The notes beneath the pieces are model-generated. The model did not search any database. It saw nothing but the letters and a program-made list of their open reading frames with translations, and was not told where the DNA came from. This document shows positions 7,327 through 14,952 of a DNA stretch of 21,403 bases, in pieces. Numbering within the stretch: the first letter of the stretch is position 1; every line of letters starts with the position of its first letter. The position numbers were made by a program, and so were the translations under genes. This DNA is from JABDBK01 sp964453575 (GTDB lineage Bacteria > Pseudomonadota > Gammaproteobacteria > DSM-16500): positions 1 to 21,403 of the forward strand of contig CAYVRW010000035.1 of the NCBI GenBank assembly GCA_964453575.1, in the 5' to 3' direction.

Positions 7327-8460
7327 TTACAGTTTATTGTCTTCTCTCATTCTCTTCAAAAAACTAGCCTTACAATTTTTTATATCTTTTTCGTTACATA
7401 TGAAGTTGTTATATTTATTTTTTAACAATCGTTTATTTTCATCGCTATAATTTCCATCTGTCCAAACGCTCATGCCGCTTGCGTGTAATGCATCAATTCC
7501 TGCTTTTCCGATGATATTCGATCTGACATCGATAAGATCAAATCGATGATTCTTCGCTAATGCAAAAGCACCTTCATCTTTTATGAAATTATGACTTAAC
7601 ATAAGCCACCGTGTAGAACGTTCGGTTGTTAAATTTGCCAGAGCAATAGCTCCTTTATCACTCATACCAATCGCGTCTAAATATAAGATACCTATTGTTC
7701 TTGATTCAGCTAACGCAGCTGCGCCCTCATCGCCCAATCGATTGTACGAAAGATCTAAGGCTAATAGTTTCGATAATTTAGACAGCGCTCTAGCTCCCTC
7801 AACAGTAATGGCACAACTTTCTGCACCTAAAAAAAAGTCTAAGTTGTTATTTTTTGCAATCGCTATCGCTCCTTTATTACCTATAGGATTTGACGAAACG
7901 TCCAAGGATGTTAATGCGGGCATTTTAGCAATAATTGCAGCACCATTAGGCCCAATATTATTATCACTAACCGATAGCACTCTTAGGGAGCTATTGGCCA
8001 ACTTAACCAGATCATTATCATTTAACTTATTGTTATCTATGCTTAAATTCCAGAGCACTTTTGATTGAGCAAGTGCGCTAACACCCACTCCTGTAATGTT
8101 AGTATGATCCATAAATAATTGTGAAATATATTTTGTTTTGGATAAAGCAATAGCTCCTTCATCACCGATATTATTATGACTGAGATCTAAAGCACTTACG
8201 GTGCTCAAACTCATTACAGTAGCAATACCTGCTGGACTGATCTCATTATCTGATATACTAAGACCATAGATAGATGGATGATTAGTTATAAAACTCGCAA
8301 CTATTGGCAAATCTTGATCTTGCAAATGGCAAGAAGATAAATTTAACCAGTTATTCGATTGAACATGTTTATCGATTTCATTTACGCAGGTATTAGCAAA
8401 AACAGATACACTTATTAAACTCATTAAACAACACAGTAACACAGATAGCTTTTTGTACAT
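7327..8460 (-). CDS. Exported leucine-rich-repeat protein (LRR4)
   Basis: 377 residues from MYKK (ATG 8458-8460, GGAG upstream; a longer start at 8472 is less likely). Signal peptide MYKKLSVLLCCLMSLISVSV then FA|NTC. Architecture is the same as LRR1: Cys-containing N-cap (NTCVNEI and SCHLQD), about twelve RI-like repeats (LDLSYNRLGDEGAAALAE is a typical unit) and the tail CNEKDIKNC followed by a basic helix. It is closest to LRR1 by eye. It is bracketed by two plus-strand antitoxin genes with decapitated toxins. A TATAAT -10 (8505-8510) lies 45 bases upstream. Likely periplasmic or secreted; the partner is unknown. Confidence 0.87.
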   Translation of the reverse strand: MYKKLSVLLCCLMSLISVSVFANTCVNEIDKHVQSNNWLNLSSCHLQDQDLPIVASFITNHPSIYGLSISDNEISPAGIATVMSLSTVSALDLSHNNIGDEGAIALSKTKYISQLFMDHTNITGVGVSALAQSKVLWNLSIDNNKLNDNDLVKLANSSLRVLSVSDNNIGPNGAAIIAKMPALTSLDVSSNPIGNKGAIAIAKNNNLDFFLGAESCAITVEGARALSKLSKLLALDLSYNRLGDEGAAALAESRTIGILYLDAIGMSDKGAIALANLTTERSTRWLMLSHNFIKDEGAFALAKNHRFDLIDVRSNIIGKAGIDALHASGMSVWTDGNYSDENKRLLKNKYNNFICNEKDIKNCKASFLKRMREDNKL

Positions 8461-8504
8461 AATTAACTCCATATAATATGACTAAAGTTTAAAAAAATCA
8501 TTTT

Positions 8505-8510
8505 ATTATA
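8505..8510 (-). promoter_or_regulatory. -10 box of LRR4
   Basis: Consensus TATAAT on the minus strand 45 bases upstream of the LRR4 ATG. The expected -35 position (8528-8533) reads TTTCTC, a weak match. It is back-to-back with the antitoxin promoter. Confidence 0.4.
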
Positions 8511-8539
8511 ATACTTTTTTTTCACAAGAGAAAATTTAT

Positions 8540-8568
8540 TTGCTTAATGGTATTATTATTAGTATGAC
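8540..8568 (+). promoter_or_regulatory. Candidate promoter of the RHH antitoxin gene
   Basis: TTGCTT (8540-8545), 17-base spacer, TATGAC (8563-8568), 15 bases before the ATG. The spacer and -10 contain an imperfect palindrome bounded by TGGT and ACCA, a possible autorepressor site. Confidence 0.45.
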
Positions 8569-8583
8569 CAAAGGTATGAAACC

Positions 8584-8826
8584 ATGAAAACCCAGAAATT
8601 ATCCATTTCCCTGCCCCAGCAACAATTTGAGTTTATAGAACATTATCAAGCTGAGCATCATTATAAAACTCGCTCCGATGTGATAAAAAAAACTTTGTAT
8701 CTCTTACAACAGGCTCAATTAGAAGCTTGCTATCGCAGCGCAAACCAGGAAATAGATGATGCTTTTGATATAACTACCTCGGATGGATTAGAAGAAGATG
8801 AAACGTGGCGAAATTTATTTTGCTAA
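8584..8826 (+). CDS. Ribbon-helix-helix antitoxin (ParD/MazE-like), toxin lost
   Basis: 80 residues. The N-terminus MKTQKLSISLPQQQFEFIEH is a typical RHH strand (KLSISLP) plus helix, followed by KTRSDVIKKTLYLLQQ as the second helix. The acidic, Trp-containing C-terminus (SDGLEEDETW) is the kind of disordered tail that wraps a toxin. Such proteins dimerise, bind operator DNA and neutralise a toxin. The overlapping downstream frame starts MKRGEIYFANL, the MazF/PemK start, so this was a MazEF-type locus with an RHH antitoxin. The toxin is gone after about 11 codons. A family name beyond RHH antitoxin is inference. Confidence 0.8.
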   Translation: MKTQKLSISLPQQQFEFIEHYQAEHHYKTRSDVIKKTLYLLQQAQLEACYRSANQEIDDAFDITTSDGLEEDETWRNLFC

Positions 8827-8869
8827 TTTAGAAATAAATGCTGCTTTAAGGCTTCACTTAGATATTTAG
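8798..8869 (+). pseudogene. mazF/pemK toxin remnant, first 11 codons
   Basis: An ATG overlapping the antitoxin end (8798) opens MKRGEIYFANL, the highly conserved first strand of MazF/PemK endoribonucleases (usually followed by DP or EP and the GSEQ-RP motif). After codon 11 similarity ends; the frame adds EINAALRLHLDI and stops at 8867-8869. None of the later MazF core is present. Like the vapC remnant, the break falls just after the antitoxin stop codon. Confidence 0.75.
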
Positions 8870-8896
8870 GGATTTTCTGAGACTATTGAAAATCCC
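8869..8896. terminator. Hairpin between mazF remnant and pepP
   Basis: GGGATTTTC (8869-8877) pairs with GAAAATCCC (8888-8896), 10-base loop. It lies 26 bases past the pepP stop, between convergent genes. Neither side has a clean T-tract, so terminator function is plausible but not strong. Confidence 0.45.
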
Positions 8897-8921
8897 TCAT
8901 CGAAAAAAACGCTTACAGTCC

Positions 8922-10229
8922 TTACTGCGTCATCATCGCTTCAATGGCTTCTATCGTCTTAGGCGCATCTTTACTTAACACTTCATATCCATTTTTCGTT
9001 ACCAACACATCATCTTCAATACGAACGCCTATGTTATGCCAACGTTTATCGGCAGATGTATCAGCAGAAATATAAATCCCAGGCTCAACTGTTAATACCA
9101 TACCAGGTTCTAATTTCCGCCATTGGCCGTTAACCTTGTAGCAGCCCACATCATGCACATCCAAACCCAGCCAATGGCCGGATTTATGCATATAAAACGG
9201 TAAATAAGCCTGTTTTTCAATTAAATCAGAAAGCTCTCCTTTCAATATTCCTAGATCGAGCAGTCCTTGCGTCATGATTTTCAGAATAACTTCTTGTGCA
9301 GCAGACCATAAAGCACCAGGTTTAATGGTTTCAATAGCGGCAAGTTGTGCTTTTAACACAATGTTGTAAATAGCAGCCTGCTCTTTAGAAAATTTTCCGT
9401 TTGCAGGAAAGGTACGCGTGATGTCCGAGGCATAATACTGATACTCACAACCTGCGTCAATAAGCACTAAAGCGTTCTCTGCAATTTTTTTATTATTATC
9501 GTTGTAATGCAAAATGCAGGTGTTAACTCCGCTTCCAACAATGCAAGTATAGGCAGGAAAACGCGCGCCATTTTTTTGAAATTCATGGATGATTTCAGCC
9601 TCAAGTTCATATTCATTCGTGCCAGGTTTGCAATAACGCATGGCGCGATTATGAGCTTCAGCAGAGATAGAAGCCGCTTTTCGCATGAGATCCATCTCAG
9701 CTTCACTTTTTATTAAACGCATTTCATGCAGCGTATGACTGATATCCACTATTCTTACAGGTGCTTGCATGCCGCTACGAATTTTTCCACGAATTTTATT
9801 CATGGCAGCTATAATTTTTTGATCTAACCATTCATTTGCACCGAATGCGTAATGAATGTCTTCTCTATTTTCTAATAATTCCAATAATTTTTTATCAAAT
9901 TCGTCAATAGGGAAAGCTTCATTTGCTAAAAAATCTTTGCATGCGCCGACCTGGCCTGCGCGATAGCCTGTCCATATTTCTTCCTCAGGGTTACGAACAC
10001 GATTAAATAAGATATATTCACCGCTCTTGCGTTCTGGCAATAACACAGCAATGGCGCAAGGTTCTTCAAAGCCCGTTAAATAATAAAAATCACTGTTTTG
10101 TCTAAAAGGAAATTCCGCATCTGCATTTCTATGTAACAAAGATGCCGATGGGATGATCGCGATTCCTTTGCCACCGATAGATTGAATTAATCTTTTTCGT
10201 CTTTCAGCAAATTCATTTTGCTTAATCAT
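8922..10229 (-). CDS. pepP: Xaa-Pro aminopeptidase P
   Basis: 435 residues, the usual length of E. coli PepP. It releases N-terminal residues next to proline. The C-terminal pita-bread domain shows all five dinuclear-metal ligands: Asp258 (VLIDAG), Asp269 (YASDITR), His352 (SGHWLGLDVHD), Glu382 (LTVEPGIY) and Glu405 (VRIEDD). The N-terminal domain has the family FPFRQNSDFYYLTGF block (about 40-54). There is no signal peptide; it is cytoplasmic. It starts 10 bases after ygfB with an AAGGA ribosome site, so the two are one operon. In E. coli ubiH comes next; here the LRR island intervenes. The last codons are duplicated at 6828-6873. Confidence 0.96.
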   Translation of the reverse strand: MIKQNEFAERRKRLIQSIGGKGIAIIPSASLLHRNADAEFPFRQNSDFYYLTGFEEPCAIAVLLPERKSGEYILFNRVRNPEEEIWTGYRAGQVGACKDFLANEAFPIDEFDKKLLELLENREDIHYAFGANEWLDQKIIAAMNKIRGKIRSGMQAPVRIVDISHTLHEMRLIKSEAEMDLMRKAASISAEAHNRAMRYCKPGTNEYELEAEIIHEFQKNGARFPAYTCIVGSGVNTCILHYNDNNKKIAENALVLIDAGCEYQYYASDITRTFPANGKFSKEQAAIYNIVLKAQLAAIETIKPGALWSAAQEVILKIMTQGLLDLGILKGELSDLIEKQAYLPFYMHKSGHWLGLDVHDVGCYKVNGQWRKLEPGMVLTVEPGIYISADTSADKRWHNIGVRIEDDVLVTKNGYEVLSKDAPKTIEAIEAMMTQ

Positions 10230-10238
10230 AAATTTTCC

Positions 10239-10808
10239 TTAATGCAAGTTATTTTCATTCATGTCTTGTTCTGGTATGTCATTTCTCAATTCATGAAAAA
10301 TCATCAACGCACTTAATCTTACGTATTCCACTAATTCAAAATAAGCCGTTTCATCTTCTTCATTGCTATCAATATCGCCAAAATTAAGTTGCGCAATCTC
10401 AATAATGTCATCCAAGGCTTCTTTTAATTCAGCATTCTCAAGCACTCGATCAGAAATGTCGGATTGCTCTAAACCGGTCAAAAATCCTTGGCACCATAAA
10501 CCTAACGATTCTGCCCTAACATTAATATCACCATCATCTTCAGGCAAGACTAGGGTAAATTCAAAAGAAAACTCACTCAACTGATGGTACGTTGATTCAT
10601 ACAACGCTTTAAGCACTCCTTCGGCGTTGCGTTTTTTTTTAACTCCAGGAAAAACACTCTGCCAAATATCAAGAGCATCGTCACCGCTTGTTGCACAAAT
10701 CAAACCACATAATAAACCATGAATTTGTGATGCGTGACAATTAGGCTGAATGTTTTGTAATATATCCGTAAGTTCTGTATAACTTGGTAAGATTAAATCC
10801 TGGCTCAT
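10239..10808 (-). CDS. ygfB: YgfB / UPF0149 family protein
   Basis: 189 residues. The sequence follows the UPF0149 (YgfB/YecA) pattern: an early HGLLCGLICA block (residues 44-53), then SLGLWCQGFLTGLEQ (about 121-135), an acidic middle and a final helix with YVRLSALMIFHEL. The fold is all-helical and cytoplasmic. Its biochemical role is not settled; in Pseudomonas aeruginosa YgfB has been reported to affect expression of an AmpD-family gene and thereby beta-lactam resistance. It is first in ygfB-pepP, the conserved gammaproteobacterial order, which supports the name. The ATG is the complement of 10806-10808. Part of its leader is repeated at 6885-6931. Confidence 0.9.
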   Translation of the reverse strand: MSQDLILPSYTELTDILQNIQPNCHASQIHGLLCGLICATSGDDALDIWQSVFPGVKKKRNAEGVLKALYESTYHQLSEFSFEFTLVLPEDDGDINVRAESLGLWCQGFLTGLEQSDISDRVLENAELKEALDDIIEIAQLNFGDIDSNEEDETAYFELVEYVRLSALMIFHELRNDIPEQDMNENNLH

Positions 10809-10889
10809 AAAAACCCATCCAAAACCGCCATGTTATCAGGAATGACTAGCTTCAGAAAGGATTAACATTTTAATAATAAGGCATAACAA

Positions 10890-11117
10890 ATGAATATATT
10901 CACTAAACATCCCAAAAGCATTGGCGAAACTTATTTACAACATCTGTACTTTGCTTCAATTTTTGGCGCAAAAATGGTGGCTGGAGGGCTGGCTTGTATG
11001 ATTCATGCCATTTTTCCTTTTGTTTTTCAAAACACAGGAAGCCGTATGGCCATTAAATTATCTGAGAAGTTCACAAATCGAGCATCATTTGATCAAAATA
11101 AATTGGCTAAGGAGTAA
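10890..11117 (+). CDS. DUF6356-like small protein
   Basis: 75 residues, divergent from ygfB. The pattern FTKHPKSIGETYLQHLYFAS, then GAKMVAGGLACMIHAIFPFV and FQNTGSRMAIKL, matches my recollection of the DUF6356 family: a short HP-SVGE-Y-EH-FA block, one or two hydrophobic helices with HA-LPF, then a TGS motif. No function is established for the family. One central hydrophobic stretch (about residues 27-48) suggests membrane association. AAGG lies nine bases upstream of the ATG. A second, truncated gene start follows three bases after its stop. Confidence 0.72.
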   Translation: MNIFTKHPKSIGETYLQHLYFASIFGAKMVAGGLACMIHAIFPFVFQNTGSRMAIKLSEKFTNRASFDQNKLAKE

Positions 11118-11119
11118 CC

Positions 11120-11161
11120 ATGCCTACGATGTCAAATAACCCACAAGGATCCCGTCCCTAG
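11120..11161 (+). pseudogene. Vestigial gene start after the DUF6356-like gene
   Basis: An excellent ribosome site (AAGGAG, overlapping the previous stop codon) precedes ATG at 11120, but the frame is only MPTMSNNPQGSRP before a TAG that lies inside the GC-rich palindrome at 11152-11170. The strong signal and tight spacing suggest a second operon gene cut off by insertion of the palindrome. It could also be a functional leader peptide. No similarity is recognised. Confidence 0.35.
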
Positions 11162-11170
11162 AGGGGACGG
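11152..11170. repeat. GC-rich palindrome
   Basis: CCGTCCC (11152-11158) pairs with GGGACGG (11164-11170), extendable by a wobble pair around an AGA loop. Its composition resembles the palindrome at 5612-5649 (CCGTC ends). No T-tract follows. It lies between the convergent DUF6356-like and ankyrin genes. Confidence 0.5.
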
Positions 11171-11224
11171 AAAAGGTTTGTCTTATTTCGGTACCATCAA
11201 CTGCGCAAGCCTGACTCCATCTTC

Positions 11225-13111
11225 TCATTTCACGGCCTTTGGAACAGATTTTTCATTGGTTGAATTATTTTCTTGTAAATTATTCAGTTGCGAATCTTTT
11301 AAAGCAGGGGTTCCGGGTTTAAAAAATTTAAATTCATTGTAAGAAGCATGCGCTAACAATATTTTCTCGATGTTATCTCGTCCAAAAATATGAGCGATAT
11401 GAGAAGGTGTCAAGTGAAACATTTGGGTACTCTGCGAAGTATTTGTTTTGATGTATTCTTCCACTTGCGTTTTTACGTTTTCCCCATAGTTACCGTACTG
11501 GAGCAATTGACCTATTGGCATGGCAAAAGCAACTTTTGGATCAGCGCCATATTGAAGCAACAATTCTACGCATTCAGCATAACCTTTTTGCGCAGCAACA
11601 AATAATACTGTTTTATCAAAAAAAATTTTATTGGGATCAATCCTAGCCTCAAGAATTGTCTGGACTAATTTTATCTTTCCTTTTTCCGTGGCGTTATACA
11701 ATAACTTTACGCCACCTTGAACACCCGCATTGAGTAATGTTTTAATAAGCTCGAAATTTTCTTTTTGCACAGCTTCAGATAATAAAGCCTCTCCACCAGG
11801 TACTTTATTTTTCACTAATGTCTCAACAATTTCCATGTGATTTCGTTTTGCAGCTAAAGCAACTAGAGAATCAGACACATTTGCTTTAGCGCCAGCATTT
11901 AGTAAGGTCTCAACAAGTTCCAGGCGTCCAATTTGCACGGCCAAGTGTAGGGCATTACTTAAATCGCTTTCGATTTTGGGATAAGTCTCCAGCAATGTAC
12001 AGAGAATATCATTGCGACCCGTCTGCACAGCAACGTTTAATACGGAGAAAATGTGACTATCTCGTTGCTGGATATTATGATCGTTACAAGCTGTCGTTAA
12101 TGAAGCTTGCACTATTTCTTCTAGCTTATTTTTTAATGCTTCTGGTGGGTTATCACTGTAAAGCTGAATAACTAGATTAGGAATTTGATTTTCAGATACT
12201 TCTTCAGGAGAAGGATTTGAACCACCTTCTTTAAGTTCTTTAAGTTTCCTTCCCCGTTCTTTAGCAGTCAATGTGATCTCTTGTACAACTTCATCAATTG
12301 ATCGACAGTTGGTTAACGTTGAATGATCCGTGAGCTGCCACCTATTTTTATTTTTATCATAAAAGAGATGAATCACGTGAGCATGGAAACTGATGACTAA
12401 ACCTACTGATTCATCAGAGCCTGTTGTTAAATGAGCTGCTTCTTGCACGGATTTTAAAAATAATTTCAGGTTAACATCTTCGAAACCCGATTCACTATTT
12501 CTGAAAAGAGGGTACACGCTGGGTTCATGCAAAGGCGAAGTTCGAGCATCCTTAGAGTCAGGATCATATATTAACTGTTCAATTTTGTAAGTATCCAATC
12601 GTTGATATAAAGAAGGTCCTTTTATTTCTAAAAATTCTTTGATTGCATCAGGATTATTATGTGCCCAGATTTGTTCAAAGAAAGCGTTTATTGATAATAA
12701 CTGCAAAACATCCTCGGGCATTAACTGAATCGGTTCGACATCGTTATCAAGTGAAGTTGTAGCCTGGATTGAAACCAATCCTTCTTTATTTACATTTGCC
12801 ATAATGACATTTGCTATTGTTTCTTCCATTTGTTTGGGGTCGCTAATTTTTTCCTCAAGCTTTCTGGCAATTTCATTTCTGTATTCTTTAGCAATGGGTA
12901 TGAGAGAAGTGAATGTAGAGATGTCACTTTTTTTGATTTGGTTAAGAAAATCCATTCTTTTTTCAAATTTGTCATACTCACCACATCGACGTGCTCTCTC
13001 AGCCATCAAGGCAATCCCAAAACAAACACCTATGTGGTCGGTTGGAAGGTTTAGACTAGACATTAACTCCATGATAGAAGCGAACTCATCAGATTTTCTT
13101 GTTTCTGACAT
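11225..13111 (-). CDS. Ankyrin-repeat protein with protease-like N-terminal half, putative effector
   Basis: 628 residues from MSETRKSDEF (ATG 13109-13111), chosen because GAGGG sits seven bases upstream; an upstream ATG at 13141 has no ribosome site. The C-terminal half has about six ankyrin repeats (roughly residues 350-527, for example SNALHLAVQIGRLELVETLL and LFVAAQKGYAECVELLLQYG). The N-terminal half is not ankyrin: it has HIGVCFGIALMAERA (Cys30), SFHAHVIHLFYD (His243/His245) and WQLTDHSTL (Asp262), a spacing like the Cys-His-Asp triad of YopT/C58-type cysteine proteases. There is no signal peptide or membrane segment. Ankyrin proteins of this size are frequent type IV effectors in Legionella and Coxiella; effector status is inference. 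The C-terminal tail is polar (NLQENNSTNEKS). Confidence 0.8.
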   Translation of the reverse strand: MSETRKSDEFASIMELMSSLNLPTDHIGVCFGIALMAERARRCGEYDKFEKRMDFLNQIKKSDISTFTSLIPIAKEYRNEIARKLEEKISDPKQMEETIANVIMANVNKEGLVSIQATTSLDNDVEPIQLMPEDVLQLLSINAFFEQIWAHNNPDAIKEFLEIKGPSLYQRLDTYKIEQLIYDPDSKDARTSPLHEPSVYPLFRNSESGFEDVNLKLFLKSVQEAAHLTTGSDESVGLVISFHAHVIHLFYDKNKNRWQLTDHSTLTNCRSIDEVVQEITLTAKERGRKLKELKEGGSNPSPEEVSENQIPNLVIQLYSDNPPEALKNKLEEIVQASLTTACNDHNIQQRDSHIFSVLNVAVQTGRNDILCTLLETYPKIESDLSNALHLAVQIGRLELVETLLNAGAKANVSDSLVALAAKRNHMEIVETLVKNKVPGGEALLSEAVQKENFELIKTLLNAGVQGGVKLLYNATEKGKIKLVQTILEARIDPNKIFFDKTVLFVAAQKGYAECVELLLQYGADPKVAFAMPIGQLLQYGNYGENVKTQVEEYIKTNTSQSTQMFHLTPSHIAHIFGRDNIEKILLAHASYNEFKFFKPGTPALKDSQLNNLQENNSTNEKSVPKAVK

Positions 13112-13301
13112 AAGAGCCCTCGCTATTTTGCAATGATTCATAGAGAAAACAAAATGTTATGAATAGATTGCAAAAAAAAATTAACTATTCAATGTGTTAT
13201 GAAAAACGACCATTGTTTGTACAATTCTAGTATAGCTTAAGTTTACAGCTCGGGGCAAACACAGAGTCCCGCTAGCAACTCGCAAATAATTAATTAAATC
13301 A

Positions 13302-13796
13302 TTATGTTAATGGCTTACCATCCATATACCATCGACATTCTTCTTTTCTTACAGATTTCTTTTTAGCATCAGGAGCATTAATAAAATCTTTAATACTTTC
13401 CGGTTTATACTGACAGCTCGAGGTCATCGCATGGTCTTTTATACTTTTTGAATTTGGCCCTTTAATCGCAGCATATTGAATGGTATTTTCTATACATTTT
13501 CCATCTTTCCAACCTTCTATTTTTGCTTGTACAAAGATGGGAAACATATCTATATAACCAAAATAATAAGTTCCTGGTGTGCACTTACTTAAGTTACCTT
13601 CATAGATCAGTTCTTTTTCTTTCATAACAGAAGTCATTTGATTTATGTTTTCATATTTCACATTAAAAAAATTTTCAAACTCCTGTCCAATACTTTTTTC
13701 AAAATTTCTTACCTCTGCATCTGTGACTGCGTAAACTCGAGTAGCAAATAATAAAATGAAAAACCATACAGCATGGAAAATAATGTGCTTTTTCAT
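13302..13796 (-). CDS. Exported hypothetical protein with conserved-looking cysteines
   Basis: 164 residues from MKKHIIFHAVWFFILLFATR (ATG 13794-13796), which forms a clear signal peptide ending VYA|VTDAEV; an upstream in-frame start at 14012 would bury it and overlap the metallophosphoesterase gene, so it is rejected. The mature protein has four cysteines (KCTPGTYYF, GKCIENT, SSCQYK, EECRWYMDG), consistent with two disulfides in the periplasm or outside. It starts with a helical segment (NFEKSIGQEFENFFNVKYEN). No family is recognised. It is separated from its neighbours by about 150 bases on each side and is probably monocistronic. Confidence 0.72.
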   Translation of the reverse strand: MKKHIIFHAVWFFILLFATRVYAVTDAEVRNFEKSIGQEFENFFNVKYENINQMTSVMKEKELIYEGNLSKCTPGTYYFGYIDMFPIFVQAKIEGWKDGKCIENTIQYAAIKGPNSKSIKDHAMTSSCQYKPESIKDFINAPDAKKKSVRKEECRWYMDGKPLT

Positions 13797-13913
13797 TAAG
13801 GTGTTCCTGTTTGATTTCGGGAGATTATAAATAATACCATTAAACGGGTATTCAATATACATCCTCGAATTAAATCGTATTCGACTTTTATAGCGACTAC
13901 TCCCCAAATAAGC

Positions 13914-13919
13914 TATAAT
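13914..13919 (+). promoter_or_regulatory. -10 box upstream of the metallophosphoesterase gene
   Basis: Consensus TATAAT 31 bases before the ATG at 13951. No convincing -35 at 16-18 bases upstream (TAGCGA). Confidence 0.4.
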
Positions 13920-13950
13920 TCCCGCTTTATAACGCATAAACTCAGGAAGA

Positions 13951-14934
13951 ATGGATTTAGAAATGCGAAGAATTTTATTAATCAGCGACACACATGGAAA
14001 ACTTGATACCATAAATGAAAAAGTCTCACAAACAAAAGCTGATTTTGTTATTCATGCTGGGGATTTTGGTTTCTATGATGAACAAAGTCTAACTCGTTTA
14101 AGCTCGCGTGAACTACGCTTATTAATCTCTCATTCGCCATTTTGGCGTCAATACCAAATAGACAAACAAAGTAATCGTGAAGTACTCATTGATATTGTAA
14201 AGAAACACCAATTATTGGGTGATTTCCCTGATTATATTTCGGGAAAAAAACAATTTTCTGTACCCATCTACGCTGTCTGGGGGAATCATGAAGATGTGCA
14301 AGTATTAAAAAACCTTAGAAAGGAGTTGAAAATTCATAATTTACACTTGCTAGATGAAAATCATTATTACGAATTTCATCGTGAAGAAAATCTTGAATTT
14401 TCTCTTTATGGATTAGGTGGGAATTTTCTAACCACCAATAAACTTTTTGACAAACCTATTGCTGGCAATGGCGGAAAGGTATGGTCTACTTTACATCAAT
14501 TTGGTGTACTATATAATCACGTTAAACATAAAAATAAACCGTCTCTATTCGTTTCCCATGTGAGCCCAGGCAAGGAACCATTGCTTACTCGCTTGATACT
14601 ACATTTCATGCCAAATTTTTGGATTAGCGGTCATATGGGAGCACCATTTGCTTGCATATGGAATCAGTTTACCATTCATGAAATGGAGGAGGCATTAAAT
14701 TGGTTAACAGTTGATACCGTCTTTATAGAAGAACAATATAAATTGGGACATCTATCTGAAGAAGCCATTTTGGCTTACGAAATCATTAAGCGAGAAATCC
14801 CAAAAAGTGATGATTGGTTTAAAAAAATGTGGAATATAAACCTGCCCGATGCAAAAGATGGTCATGCAATTTTAATCGTTGAAGATGAGCGATTTTCATT
14901 AGAAACATATGCAAATGGAATTAAAATTTGTTAA
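13951..14934 (+). CDS. Calcineurin-like metallophosphoesterase
   Basis: 327 residues with the full set of metal-binding motifs: ISDTHG (Asp13, His15), HAGDFG (Asp38), WGNHED (Asn112, His113), VSHVSPG (His203) and SGHMG (His228). These bind two divalent metals that hydrolyse phosphomono- or diesters. There is no signal peptide, so it is cytoplasmic. The C-terminal roughly 80 residues after the core (KLGHLSEEAILAYEIIKREI onward) are an added helical segment. The start at MDLEM has AGGAAG just upstream; ATG at 13963 (MRRILLISDTHG) is an equal alternative. Substrate unknown. The gene is single, divergent from the secreted protein and convergent with the HIRAN gene. Confidence 0.88.
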   Translation: MDLEMRRILLISDTHGKLDTINEKVSQTKADFVIHAGDFGFYDEQSLTRLSSRELRLLISHSPFWRQYQIDKQSNREVLIDIVKKHQLLGDFPDYISGKKQFSVPIYAVWGNHEDVQVLKNLRKELKIHNLHLLDENHYYEFHREENLEFSLYGLGGNFLTTNKLFDKPIAGNGGKVWSTLHQFGVLYNHVKHKNKPSLFVSHVSPGKEPLLTRLILHFMPNFWISGHMGAPFACIWNQFTIHEMEEALNWLTVDTVFIEEQYKLGHLSEEAILAYEIIKREIPKSDDWFKKMWNINLPDAKDGHAILIVEDERFSLETYANGIKIC

Positions 14935-14952
14935 ATTAATGCCAATAAAATT

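Noticed and set aside
3320..8460. CRISPR-like periodicity in the LRR genes
   Set aside because: The regular 69-72-base period is that of the protein repeats; there are no constant direct repeats separated by unique spacers.
9467..9706. Minus-strand and plus-strand ORFs inside pepP, ubiH and the MFS gene
   Set aside because: They are alternate-frame shadows of well-supported genes, with no ribosome site or recognisable protein features.
13797..14012. Longer N-terminus of the exported Cys protein reaching into the metallophosphoesterase gene
   Set aside because: It would bury an obvious signal peptide at residue 73 and overlap the divergent gene; the MKKH start has AGGA upstream.
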